Part shown: positions 56,301 to 63,957 of the stretch, in pieces | Layout of the letters: each line of letters begins with the position of its first letter | How positions within the stretch are numbered: position 1 is the stretch's first letter | NCBI RefSeq assembly: GCF_002715865.1 | Contig: NZ_CP017696.1 | Span: forward strand, 992,001 to 1,056,000 | Source of the DNA: Bifidobacterium asteroides DSM 20089 | GTDB lineage: Bacteria > Actinomycetota > Actinomycetes > Actinomycetales > Bifidobacteriaceae | Direction: 5' to 3' | Length of the DNA: 64,000 bases | Notes under the pieces: model-generated | The model's input: the letters and a program-made list of their open reading frames with translations, nothing else | Databases searched by the model: none | What the model was told of the DNA's origin: nothing | Translations under genes and position numbers: made by a program

Positions 56301-56586
56301 TGAGCGCGAACAGGAGCAGGAAGACGACCAGGAGGACGGCCACAACCACGGCGAGGATCCTCGAACCCCGGGAAGGTCCGTCACTGCCCTTCTTGCGGGA
56401 GGTGAGCCGGGGGTCACCCGGTCCGGGGAAGCGGAAGCGGGGTGTGCCGCCACCACCCTGGCTGGGACCCTCCCCATCGGTTTGCACGTGCAGGATGACC
56501 GGGTCGTCTTCATTGCGACGCCGGCCTGGTCCGCCTGGACCACCCTCAGGGTCGAATATGGAACCGAAGAAATCAAAGAATGACAT
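53380..56586 (-). CDS. UPF0182 family membrane protein
   Basis: The 1068-residue protein begins MSFFDFFGSIFD and has seven membrane segments in the first third, then a long outside domain, matching the actinobacterial UPF0182/COG1615 family of unknown function. Family phrases such as QWKQVLLLFNAQSFGVRDPQFGLDTGFYVF-like NADWKQVLLLFNAQ and YGIVAAYGNKV are present. The last 90 residues are rich in Asp, Ser and Gly plus a predicted coil. It is the first of a coupled group with the GNAT gene. Confidence 0.92.
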   Translation of the reverse strand: MSFFDFFGSIFDPEGGPGGPGRRRNEDDPVILHVQTDGEGPSQGGGGTPRFRFPGPGDPRLTSRKKGSDGPSRGSRILAVVVAVLLVVFLLLFALSRFITDVMWFSQLGAAQIVWTQLGIKVGLWLAYALLLAAVTLLSAILAIRSRPDSPDGSTIRVRGDLIEVGKGVSSRTALKVAVVVSLVVGVFFGFQFNADWKQVLLLFNAQSFGVRDPQFGLDTGFYVFILPGLQLLVSSLLMMLLAATVFSLVTNFLMGGIRLTMPVHGRGILEMTRSARRQVAVWLVLFMLVWAGDTALGVFGRLTEEGDRITGASYTSVKAAIPVTLIMSVVMALLGIILAVWILRSPTLEPGRVHAGSLGSAVRQWRIPVLAVAVTVVLSLLLTVFWPALVQRFRVNPNAQEMESAYIQRNIAATTKAYGLDKLKTEAYDATTEVQSGALSRDAETTAQIRLLDPQVVSPTFRQLQQSKQYYTFEDTLAVDKYDIDGVSQDTVIGARELDLEGNDNRNWVNDHTVFTHGYGIVAAYGNKVTPDGQPEFFEQDIPTKGKLTDSQHYEPRIYFSPNAPEYSIVGAPQGSSGWEFDYPTGSKGATNTFKGNGGPSVGNFLARILYAIRFGSDQILFSDRVTPDSQILYNRSPKERVAQIAPYLTLDGRVYPAVVDGRVKWIVDGYTTSDAYPYSQKVDLGPITQDTTTLSSEAVKGLGSQKANYIRNSVKATVDAYDGSVDLYAWDAKDPVLKAWQKVFPGQVKPLSSISGDLMSHMRYPESLFKVQRQLLSQYHVNSASQFFSGEDFWQTPVDPTGTSKEQKAGIKQPPYYLTLQTPGTDKPAFSLTSTFIPAGTSTREILTGFLSVDSDAGSTKGVIGPDYGTIRLMELPKNSNVPGPGQAQNNFNSDAAVSTELNLLQSGSTKVKRGNLLTLPIGGGLIYIQPVYVQSSGATSFPLLKRVLVAFGDKVSSSATLDAALDKTFQGNSGASAGDADNTGRTKSDADQSEQSDKAPDKSTGSGGTSETGGQALKQALDKANQAMSDGDAALKKGDFSAYGEAQNRLREALKEASDQEGGNK

Positions 56587-56595
56587 GTACCCAGC

Positions 56596-57759
56596 CTACA
56601 TGAGACGGCGGTCTTGAATGGCTTGCCGGTAGACCTCCTCCACCTGATCGGCCACGGTGGTCACGTCGTAGCGGTCCAAGAGCGCCAGCTGGTCATGGCG
56701 CACCTTCCGCCTCCAGGAGGGGTCCCCCAGAGCCTGGGCGATGCGCCGGGCCAACAGTTCGGGGGTGTTGGGCGAGTCGACGGTCACCAGAGCCCGTTCA
56801 TCGCCCATCAGGGTGGACCGGTAGCCGGGATTGTCCCCAGCCAGCACCGGAGCCGTGCCCGAAGCGATGGCCTCCAAGAGGACGATGCCGAAGGATTCGC
56901 CCCCGGTGGAGGGAAAGACGGTCAGGTCGGAGGAGGCCAACAGGGCGGGCTTGTCCTTCTCGTCCACAAAGCCGGGGAAGGCCACCGGGGTGCGTAGGAC
57001 GGCGGCCTTTCGACGGCAGTCCTCCAGCAGCGGACCCCTGCCGGCCATGGTCACATGCAGGCCTTCGGGCAGGATGCCGGCCCGCTCCCCCGCCCGGAGG
57101 GCCGAAATCAGGATCCCAGCCCCCTTGCGGGCCACGAACCGTCCCAGAAAGACCAGATGCTGCCCCTGGCCGTGCAGGCGCGCCACCTCTTGGTCACCGG
57201 CGGCCTGACGGGCCCGGCGCAGGTCAGCCACGTCCACAGGGTTGGCCACCACCCTGCTGGACACACCGGCAGTCTTCCGGGCATAGCTGGCCGCCACTGG
57301 CGAGACTGCGATGACCCTGTCGATGCGTCTATGGGTCCTGCGGTTGATCATCCCCAGCAGCCGGCCGCCCAGCAGCTGCGGGCTTCCCGTGGGGGCGATG
57401 TGGTAGGTGGCCACCAGGGCCGTTGACGGGTTTGCGGACCGAATGACCCGCCCTGCCAGGAAGGGACTGTATGGTGCCTGGACGTGCAACAGATCGAAGT
57501 GCCCCGCCTCCAGGACCCGGCGGATGGGCGCCTTGGGCGCAGGCAGAGGTATGCGCATCCTGTTGCCGTTGAAAGAGACCATGACGTTGCGGGAGAGGGA
57601 ATGAACCCCGTCAACCGGCGGATGGGCGGTCTGCCCGACCAGATACTGAACCTTATGGCCCCGCCTGCCCAGCTCCCGTCCCAGGGTCAGAATGTGTTGC
57701 TGGACCCCGTCAAACACATCCAGGGTGTCATCGAAGACGAACCCGATGCTGAGCGTCAC
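56596..57759 (-). CDS. GT4-family glycosyltransferase
   Basis: The 387-residue protein is a GT-B fold retaining glycosyltransferase: MTLSIGFVFDDTLDVFDGVQQHILTLGRELGRRGHKV (donor-side N-terminal domain), the linker VFLGRFVARKGAG, and the C-terminal motif STGGESFGIVLLEAIASGT with the Glu of the GT4 EX7E motif. It resembles phosphatidyl-inositol mannosyltransferases but the sugar cannot be assigned. Its ATG overlaps the stop of the upstream reductase gene. Confidence 0.87.
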   Translation of the reverse strand: MTLSIGFVFDDTLDVFDGVQQHILTLGRELGRRGHKVQYLVGQTAHPPVDGVHSLSRNVMVSFNGNRMRIPLPAPKAPIRRVLEAGHFDLLHVQAPYSPFLAGRVIRSANPSTALVATYHIAPTGSPQLLGGRLLGMINRRTHRRIDRVIAVSPVAASYARKTAGVSSRVVANPVDVADLRRARQAAGDQEVARLHGQGQHLVFLGRFVARKGAGILISALRAGERAGILPEGLHVTMAGRGPLLEDCRRKAAVLRTPVAFPGFVDEKDKPALLASSDLTVFPSTGGESFGIVLLEAIASGTAPVLAGDNPGYRSTLMGDERALVTVDSPNTPELLARRIAQALGDPSWRRKVRHDQLALLDRYDVTTVADQVEEVYRQAIQDRRLM

Positions 57760-58388
57760 TGAACGTCCCGATCCGCTCCGGGCTCGGTCCCTGCGGCCAG
57801 TTGACGGCCCTTGAGGGCCAGGGCCACCAGGTGCCGGTCAGCGGCCTCCCGCTCCTGCTGCTCATCGTTGCCTGAGTCCAGATTGTCCACATAGATGGTC
57901 TCCACCTGAGCGACCTGGCAGTACTTGAGGAAAGTCTGCCTGCGCAGCTGGTTGTCCAAGGCCTCACCGATGCCGCTGGACCGGTACCATTCCTTTTCCC
58001 CACCGGTCAGCATGACCAGCTCCACCCGACGCCCGGCCAGGCCCCCCGGGGTTCCATCGGCGTTATAGGCGAAGCCCCGGCAGATGACCCGGTCGATGAA
58101 GCCCTTCATGATTGCCGGCATGCTGTACCAGTAGACGGGGAAGACCAGGGCCAGCACGTCCGCATCCTTGATGCGCTCCTGCATGGCCTGAACATCCTCG
58201 GGCATGGGTCCCTGGCCCAGGTAGTGGGTCCTGTCCTCCATGCCGAAGACGGGATTGAACCCCTCGGCGCAAAGGTCGATCAACTCGGTGCGAGCCCCGC
58301 CTTCGGCCGCCCCGTCCAGCAGGGCATTGCCCGCCGCATCGGTCAGACTCTTGGGTTCGGGGTTGGCCGTGACTGCCACGATCTTCAT
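57756..58388 (-). CDS. NAD(P)H-dependent flavodoxin-fold oxidoreductase
   Basis: The 210-residue protein starts MKIVAVTANPEPKSLTDAAGNALLDGA, the flavodoxin-2/NQO-like fold, with flavin-contacting phrases VFPVYWYSMPAIMKGFIDRV and GGEKEWYRSSG. It probably uses FMN or FAD to reduce quinones or similar compounds. GGAGCG lies upstream of the ATG at 58388. The gene is divergent from the riboswitch-controlled transporter operon; the 367 bases between hold the M-box RNA. Confidence 0.87.
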   Translation of the reverse strand: MKIVAVTANPEPKSLTDAAGNALLDGAAEGGARTELIDLCAEGFNPVFGMEDRTHYLGQGPMPEDVQAMQERIKDADVLALVFPVYWYSMPAIMKGFIDRVICRGFAYNADGTPGGLAGRRVELVMLTGGEKEWYRSSGIGEALDNQLRRQTFLKYCQVAQVETIYVDNLDSGNDEQQEREAADRHLVALALKGRQLAAGTEPGADRDVQ

Positions 58389-58522
58389 AGGGATTCGCTC
58401 CTTACATGTCATTTCGCACCTGCACCGACTGCGTGCAGACCCTTGTCATTGTCAGTCCTGGCAAGGACGGCAACACTGGTTAGGCAAATGCTTGACACTG
58501 CCCCCGGGGCCCATCTATGTTA

Positions 58523-58676
58523 TTGGGTGGTCGGTAGGTGAAGCTACCGCATGGACAAGGCATGCTGCCGCAAAGTGGTGGAGACACCCCGCGCAGGTCA
58601 ACAGTCCCCGTCGGGTCAAGGCAGGGACTAATGCAGGGCCAAATACCATGCGAAGCCGAAGCTTGAACGATGACAA
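58523..58676 (+). ncRNA. M-box (ykoK) magnesium riboswitch
   Basis: The leader of the transporter operon contains the M-box conserved blocks in order: GGTAGGTGAAGCTACC then GCATGGA, GCTGCCGC, GGTGGAGACACC, GGTCAACAG, a GTCCC/GGGAC hairpin, AATGCAG, and GCCGAAGCTTGAACGATGAC. These match the B. subtilis mgtE leader class from memory, block by block. It lies about 80 bases upstream of the GTG start. A hairpin (GGTCGGCT with GGCCGATC, about 58678-58697) follows; I cannot tell whether control is on transcription or translation. Confidence 0.85.
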
Positions 58677-58755
58677 TGGTCGGCTCATGGGCCGATCGCC
58701 ACGCCGTCTTCGAGGCTGCCGACAGGGATGTTCCGCACCTTGGAGGGAGGCCATC

Positions 58756-60519
58756 GTGAATACTGTCGCACTGCCAGGAATGCTCCGTTCGCCACTGAAC
58801 GACGACCGCAGCCAGGCATCGCGCTCCACCCGCATATGGACGGGCCTGGCCGTAGCCATAGGCGCACTGGTCCTGCTGGGGGCCCTGGCCTACCTGCTGC
58901 CGGCCCTGGGTGCGCCCATCGGCCCTGCAGGCGTACCATCGCACGTCTCCACCGAACCGACCAACCTGCCCTACTACGCGCTGCGCTCCCTCTTCCGCAT
59001 GTTCGCGGCCCTGATCATTTCCCTGGTCTTCGCCTTCCTCTACGGACTGGCCGCCGCGCGCTCCCGCCGCCTGGGCGCCGTGCTCATCCCCCTGCTGGAC
59101 ATCCTGCAGTCGGTGCCTGTGCTGGGCTTCCTGTCGGCCACCATCTCCATCTGGCTGGTCCTTTTCCCCGGGTCCATCATGGGCGTGGAGGCGGCCTCCA
59201 TCTTCGCCATCTTCACCAGCCAGGCATGGAACATGGCCTTCTCCTTCTATAACTCCCTGACCAGCGAGCCCGCCGACCTGGACGAGGCGGTGAGGCTGAT
59301 GCGCCTGACCCGATGGCAGCGCTTCTGGAAGCTGGACGTACCCAACTCCATGATCCCCCTGCTCTGGAACTGCATGATGAGCATGGGCGGCGGCTGGTTC
59401 TTCCTGACCGCCTCCGAGATGATCTCGGTCAACAACAGGACCCTGGCCCTGCCCGGCATCGGCTCCTTTGTGGAGGAGGCCACCGCCGAACAGGACCTGG
59501 GCAAGGTGGGTCTGGCCATCCTGACCATGATCGTGGTGGTCCTGCTGATTGACTTCCTGCTCTGGAAGCCACTGACCGCCTGGGCCGAGAAGTTCCGCTA
59601 CACCAGCAGCCAGTCCACCGAACCACGACGCAGCCTGGTGTTGACGGTCATCCGCCTGTCCGGAGTCAAGGACCTATTGGGCCTGGTAGGACACCCCCTG
59701 GCCGACCTGCTGGACCGGATCACCCGCCCCCTGGGTCGCACAGGAGCGCGCTGGAGCCGTGGAGGCGGACGCAGGCGGGCAAGCGACCTGGTCTGGTGGG
59801 TCTGCCTGGCCCTGATCGGTCTGTGGGGACTCTGGCAGCTGGACCGTCTGGTCATCCGTCCGCTGGGCCTGGGCGAGGTCGGGCATGTCTTCCAGCTTGG
59901 TCTGCTGACCTTCCTGCGGGTGCTGATTCTGATGGTGGTCTGCACCATCGTCTGGGTGCCCATCGGCGCCCTGATCGGCATGAATCCGCGCATCTCCCGC
60001 TACCTGCAGCCCCTGGTGCAGATCCTGGCCTCCTTCCCGGCCAACTTCATCTTCCCCTTCGTCACCATGGTCTTCATCATCTGGCGGATCGACATCAACT
60101 GGGGCAGCATCCTGCTCATGGCCCTGGGCACCCAGTGGTACATCCTCTTCAACGTCATCGCCGGGGCCTCCTCCATTCCCGACGATCTGCTGGAGATGTC
60201 GCGCAGCCTGGGCCAGAACCGCTGGCAGCGATGGAAGACCCTGATCCTGCCGGCCCTGTTCGGCTCCTGGTGCACCGGCGGCATCACAGCGGCCGGTGGG
60301 GCCTGGAACGCCTCCATCGTTTCCGAGGTGGTCTCCTACGGCAAAACCGAACTGACGGCCAAGGGCCTGGGTGCCTACATCGCCCAGGTGACCGCCACTG
60401 GCGACACCCCCCGCATCATCCTGGGGGTGGCCGTCATGAGCATCTTCGTGGTCCTGGCCGACCGGTTCTTCTGGTCTCCCCTGCAATCACTGGCACAACG
60501 GCGCTATTCCCTGACATGA
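58756..60519 (+). CDS. ABC transporter permease with duplicated domain (COG4986-like)
   Basis: The 587-residue protein has two homologous permease halves, each with about five to six membrane segments. Coupling helices are seen as DEAVRLMRLTRWQRFWKLDVP in the first half and DLLEMSRSLGQNRWQRWKTLILP in the second. The family is usually described as anion-type (nitrate/sulfonate-like) because of its relatives. GGAGG at five bases before GTG 58756 fixes the start; the frame upstream crosses the riboswitch. The ATPase follows 20 bases on. No binding-protein gene is present. Confidence 0.85.
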   Translation: MNTVALPGMLRSPLNDDRSQASRSTRIWTGLAVAIGALVLLGALAYLLPALGAPIGPAGVPSHVSTEPTNLPYYALRSLFRMFAALIISLVFAFLYGLAAARSRRLGAVLIPLLDILQSVPVLGFLSATISIWLVLFPGSIMGVEAASIFAIFTSQAWNMAFSFYNSLTSEPADLDEAVRLMRLTRWQRFWKLDVPNSMIPLLWNCMMSMGGGWFFLTASEMISVNNRTLALPGIGSFVEEATAEQDLGKVGLAILTMIVVVLLIDFLLWKPLTAWAEKFRYTSSQSTEPRRSLVLTVIRLSGVKDLLGLVGHPLADLLDRITRPLGRTGARWSRGGGRRRASDLVWWVCLALIGLWGLWQLDRLVIRPLGLGEVGHVFQLGLLTFLRVLILMVVCTIVWVPIGALIGMNPRISRYLQPLVQILASFPANFIFPFVTMVFIIWRIDINWGSILLMALGTQWYILFNVIAGASSIPDDLLEMSRSLGQNRWQRWKTLILPALFGSWCTGGITAAGGAWNASIVSEVVSYGKTELTAKGLGAYIAQVTATGDTPRIILGVAVMSIFVVLADRFFWSPLQSLAQRRYSLT

Positions 60520-60539
60520 GAAGTCTGAGAGGTTCGACA

Positions 60540-61892
60540 ATGACCAAGATCAATTCCAACGGGATCATCACGGCCGAGCACGTGACCAAGACCTACCAGT
60601 CCGACAAGGGCGCGGAACTGACCGTCCTGGACAACATCGACTTCACCCTGCACGAGGGCGAGGTGGTGGCCATCCTGGGCCGCTCCGGCGCCGGCAAGTC
60701 CACCCTGCTGCGCATCCTGGCCGGCCTGGTCCCGGCCAGCAAGGGCAGCGTCGAATACCGGGGCAAGCAGCTGGACGGGCCCAACCCCGGCGTGGCCCTG
60801 GTCTTCCAGAGCTTCGCCCTGATGCCCTGGCTGACCGTCAAGGACAACGTCGAACTGGGCCTGCAGGCCCGAGGAGTTCCCAAGAAGGAGCGCGAGAAAC
60901 TCTCCCTGGCCGCCATCGACGCCATCGGCCTGGACGGCTTCGAGAGCGCCTACCCCAAGGAGCTCTCCGGGGGCATGCGCCAGCGTGTGGGCATCGCCCG
61001 GGCCCTGGTCCTCAAGCCTGATGCCCTCTTCATGGACGAGCCCTTCTCGGCCCTGGACGTGCTGACCGCCGAGAATCTTCGCCAGGAGGTCCTCAAGGTC
61101 TGGTCCGAGGAGGCAGGCAGCGTCAAGTCGGTCCTGATCGTCACCCACAACATCGAGGAGGCGGTGGAGATGGCCGACCGGGTCCTGGTCCTGGACTCGC
61201 ATCCCGGCCGGGTCATCGCCAACGTGCCCGTCAATCTGGACAGGCCTCGGGACAAGCAGTCCGACCTCTTCCAGTCCTGCGTGGACTACCTCTACTCCAT
61301 CCTGACCGGTCAGCGCGACAGCGAGGACATCCGCCGCCGTCTGCAGACCAAGGTGCGCAACCGTCAGGCTGTGCGGGACTCGGTTCGGGACGAGGACACG
61401 GCCGAGCGCAACCTGCCCGACGCCACCCCCGGCGGCCTGGCCGGCCTGGCCGACGTCATGGTCAACCAGCCCAACGGCATGGACCTGGCCGACCTGGCCG
61501 CCAAGCTCTCCTTCGAGGTGGACGACCTCTTCCCCCTGATCGACGCCGGACTCATGCTGGGCATCTTCCAGGCGGACAACGGGCATGTCAGGCTGACCGA
61601 CCAGGGTCGTGCCTGGCACGACGCGGACATTCTGGAGAGCAAGGAGATGTTCTCACGGATGCTGATGGACCACGTTCCGCTGATCCGCATCATCGACCGG
61701 GCCCTGAAGAACAGCGACGACAAGAGCCTGCACGGCTCCCTGATCCTGGACCTGCTGAGGGCCCACCACTCGGACAAGGAGGCCGTCCAGCAGTTCGACA
61801 CCGCCATCACCTGGGGCCGCTACGGCGAGCTCTTTGACTACGATGCCGACGACGACCGGCTGACCCTGGACCCGGAGAACCACACCGAGTGA
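60540..61892 (+). CDS. ABC transporter ATP-binding protein with C-terminal AAA-associated domain
   Basis: The 450-residue protein has an ATPase with Walker A GRSGAGKS (47-54), Q-loop Gln 90, LSGGM (142-146), MDEP (165-168) and switch His 203. Residues from about 270 form a separate helical domain (GLADVMVNQPNGMDLADLAAKLSFEVDDLFPLIDAGLMLG, then MFSRMLMDHVPLIRII) of the AAA_assoc_C type, predicted to be a regulatory winged-helix-like unit. It follows the duplicated permease, and the two form one transporter. ATG 60540 was preferred over 60516. Confidence 0.87.
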   Translation: MTKINSNGIITAEHVTKTYQSDKGAELTVLDNIDFTLHEGEVVAILGRSGAGKSTLLRILAGLVPASKGSVEYRGKQLDGPNPGVALVFQSFALMPWLTVKDNVELGLQARGVPKKEREKLSLAAIDAIGLDGFESAYPKELSGGMRQRVGIARALVLKPDALFMDEPFSALDVLTAENLRQEVLKVWSEEAGSVKSVLIVTHNIEEAVEMADRVLVLDSHPGRVIANVPVNLDRPRDKQSDLFQSCVDYLYSILTGQRDSEDIRRRLQTKVRNRQAVRDSVRDEDTAERNLPDATPGGLAGLADVMVNQPNGMDLADLAAKLSFEVDDLFPLIDAGLMLGIFQADNGHVRLTDQGRAWHDADILESKEMFSRMLMDHVPLIRIIDRALKNSDDKSLHGSLILDLLRAHHSDKEAVQQFDTAITWGRYGELFDYDADDDRLTLDPENHTE

Positions 61893-61943
61893 GCAGCCAC
61901 GACAGCTGTGGCGACTGCGGTCCCCTTGCACTCCTAACATGAG

Positions 61944-62008
61944 CCTCGGGCGATGGAACCCGCCCGGGGCTTGAGCCCCGAACCGCAAACCGCTGACAGT
62001 TCCTGCAC
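61944..62008 (+). ncRNA. Fluoride riboswitch (crcB RNA)
   Basis: The sequence has the crcB-RNA blocks: GGGCGATGGAACCCGCCC (P1), an inserted hairpin GGGGCTTGAGCCCC, then AACCGC, GCTGA and GTTCCTGC. The loop GGAAC can pair with GTTCC, which is the diagnostic pseudoknot. The third stem is weaker than usual. It precedes two crcB genes, the best known target of this RNA. Confidence 0.8.
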
Positions 62009-62045
62009 CATGATTCGACGACCCCGTCTGCGGGCCGGGTGCAGG
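62002..62045 (+). promoter_or_regulatory. Hairpin competing with the fluoride riboswitch
   Basis: CCTGCACC (62002-62009) and GGTGCAGG (62038-62045) form an 8-bp stem. The left arm includes the end of the riboswitch (GTTCCTGC), so the two folds exclude each other. This suits an expression platform. No T run follows directly, so whether it terminates transcription or acts otherwise is unclear. Confidence 0.55.
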
Positions 62046-62102
62046 CGCATACCATTCAGCCCGACCCTGCGGATGCTGATCCGTCGGGAACCGAGGCCTC
62101 CA

Positions 62103-62540
62103 ATGACCAAACCCCCTACCGGACCTGACATGGCCACGGCCCTGGTGGTGATGCTGGGCGGAACCCTGGGCACCGGCTGCCGGTACGCCTTGAGCCTGCT
62201 GCCGGGCCAGAGCGGTCCGCTGCATCCGGGAACCCTCCTGGCCAACCTGATCGCCTGCGCAGGCTACGCCCTGCTGACCGCCTTTCTGGCCGGGCTTCCC
62301 AAAAGCGCACATGCACGCCGAAGGCAGCTGACCAACAAGGGCCTGGGCATGGGCCTGTGTGGAGGGCTTTCGACCATGTCCACCCTTTCGCTGGAATTGG
62401 TCCAGGGCCTGTCGGGCGGCCAAGTCCGGGCAACCCTTGCCTACCTGCTGGTCTCCTTCGTCGGAGGCCTCTTGGTCTCCTCGGCCATGGCAGGGCTGGG
62501 AGTGCGTTTGGCCGCACGCATCCAGGCGGGTGCGCGATGA
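62103..62540 (+). CDS. crcB: CrcB/Fluc fluoride channel, first subunit
   Basis: The 145-residue protein has four membrane segments. GGTLGTGCRYAL and LLANLIACAGYALL are the Fluc motifs, and GLCGGLSTMST occupies the place of the Phe-box GGFSTFST, so both phenylalanines are replaced. Gram-positive Fluc channels often work as pairs of unlike subunits. GAGG seven bases upstream supports ATG 62103; an ATG at 62130 is possible. It overlaps the second copy by four bases. Confidence 0.87.
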   Translation: MTKPPTGPDMATALVVMLGGTLGTGCRYALSLLPGQSGPLHPGTLLANLIACAGYALLTAFLAGLPKSAHARRRQLTNKGLGMGLCGGLSTMSTLSLELVQGLSGGQVRATLAYLLVSFVGGLLVSSAMAGLGVRLAARIQAGAR

Positions 62541-62917
62541 CCATTACGTTTACGTTGCTGGTTTGCCTATGCGGCGGCATGGGGGCCGGACTGCGCTACC
62601 TGCTGGATACCCTGGTCAAGGCCCGCTGGCAGGTGGATCTGCCCCTGTCGACCATGGTCATCAACCTGCTGGCCGGATTGGCTGCAGGGCTGGTGGCCGC
62701 CCTGGCCACCTTCCACGGACTGCCTAACTGGGGACGGCTGCTGCTGGCCACAGGACTGCTAGGTGGCTTCTCCACCTTCTCGACAGCGGTCAACGAAGTG
62801 TTGGCCCTGGCTCGGCAGAGACGGCACCTGGCAGCCCTGGGCTATCTAGCAGCTTCGATCTTCCTGCCGCCTCTGTTGACGGCCCTGGGCTTCCTGCTGG
62901 CAGGACCCGGCATGTAG
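62537..62917 (+). CDS. crcB: CrcB/Fluc fluoride channel, second subunit
   Basis: The 126-residue protein has four membrane segments and the intact Fluc motifs: CGGMGAGLRYLLD, TMVINLLAGLAAG, and GLLGGFSTFSTAVNE with both Phe residues of the Phe box. The ATG overlaps the stop of the first crcB (ATGA), giving equal, coupled synthesis for a likely heterodimer that exports fluoride. The convergent BASS gene ends 32 bases further on. Confidence 0.92.
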   Translation: MTITFTLLVCLCGGMGAGLRYLLDTLVKARWQVDLPLSTMVINLLAGLAAGLVAALATFHGLPNWGRLLLATGLLGGFSTFSTAVNEVLALARQRRHLAALGYLAASIFLPPLLTALGFLLAGPGM

Positions 62918-62949
62918 CAGGTCCGGCCAGCAATCGAGGCGTTCCAGAA

Positions 62950-63957
62950 TCAGGCGCGAGCCGGTTCCGGACGACCCTGGGCGGAGTCTGCGGCAATCCC
63001 CAGCCGGTCGTCATGCCGACGCCACCAGGCGGACAGCACCGAGCCGGAGATGTTGTGCCAGACGCTGAAGAAGGTTGAGGGGATGGCCACAATCGGGTCG
63101 GCGGCGAATGCCTGCAGGGCCAGGGTCGCGCCCAGTCCCGAATCCTGCATGCCCACCTCGAAGGTGATGGCCTTCTGCTGGGCGTAGCGGAACCCCTTGG
63201 GATAGAGGCGGTACATGAGCCGGCTGAAGAGGAAGCCCAGCCCGTACCCGCACAGGTTGTGGAGCATGACCACCGGCAGGACCAGGGCGGTGGCGGCGGT
63301 GAAGAGCTTGGCATGGTTGACGGAGACCACCACGCCGATGATGATCAGGATGGCGATCTGCGAGACCGCCGGCAGGGCCACGGTCACCTTCTGCACCTTC
63401 TCCTTGAAGAAGGCGTGGACGGCCAGGCCCAGGGCGATGGGGATCAGCACCACCTCAAGGGCGGTCAGGAAGAGCTGCTTGGTGGGGATGGCCACATACT
63501 GGCTGGCCAGCAGGTTCATCAGCATGGGAATCATGAAGGGCGCACACAGGGTGGAAAGCAGACCTATGGACACATCAAGGGCCACGTCTCCTCGTGACAG
63601 GTAGGACATGACGTTGGAGGAGGTCCCCGAGGGGCAGCAGCCCACCAGGATGACACCCACAGCGATCATGCCGTCCAGCCGGAAGATGCGGCAGAGCAGC
63701 ACGGCCAGCAGGGGCATGATCAGGTAATGGGCTATGGTGCCGACGATGACCATGAGCGGCATCTTGACGATTCGCTTGAAGTCGTCCAGGCTCAGGGTCA
63801 GTCCCATGCCGAAGAGAATAATGCTCAAGAAGTAGTTGGTGTAGCTGCGGGCCCAAATGCTAATCTGCGGGACAAAGAAGTTGATGGCGGCCCAAACCAG
63901 GACCACCAGAATGAACCACTTAGTCAACCAGTCACTGAACCGCTGCACCTTTTGCAT
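62950..63957 (-). CDS. Bile acid:sodium symporter (BASS) family transporter
   Basis: The 335-residue protein has nine to ten membrane segments. Family marks are FGMGLTLSLDDF, VGCCPSGTSSNVMSYLSRGDVALDVS (Na-site region) and ITFEVGMQDSGLGATLALQAF. BASS proteins move bile acids or organic anions, and bacterial members also carry keto acids or vitamins; substrate cannot be told. GGAATC lies just upstream of the ATG. The remaining 43 bases of the window are its promoter region and hold no gene. Confidence 0.88.
   Translation of the reverse strand: MQKVQRFSDWLTKWFILVVLVWAAINFFVPQISIWARSYTNYFLSIILFGMGLTLSLDDFKRIVKMPLMVIVGTIAHYLIMPLLAVLLCRIFRLDGMIAVGVILVGCCPSGTSSNVMSYLSRGDVALDVSIGLLSTLCAPFMIPMLMNLLASQYVAIPTKQLFLTALEVVLIPIALGLAVHAFFKEKVQKVTVALPAVSQIAILIIIGVVVSVNHAKLFTAATALVLPVVMLHNLCGYGLGFLFSRLMYRLYPKGFRYAQQKAITFEVGMQDSGLGATLALQAFAADPIVAIPSTFFSVWHNISGSVLSAWWRRHDDRLGIAADSAQGRPEPARA

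Noticed and set aside
58240-58755. N-terminal extension of the duplicated permease to 58240
   Set aside because: It runs through the reductase gene and the M-box RNA; GTG 58756 has GGAGG at proper spacing.
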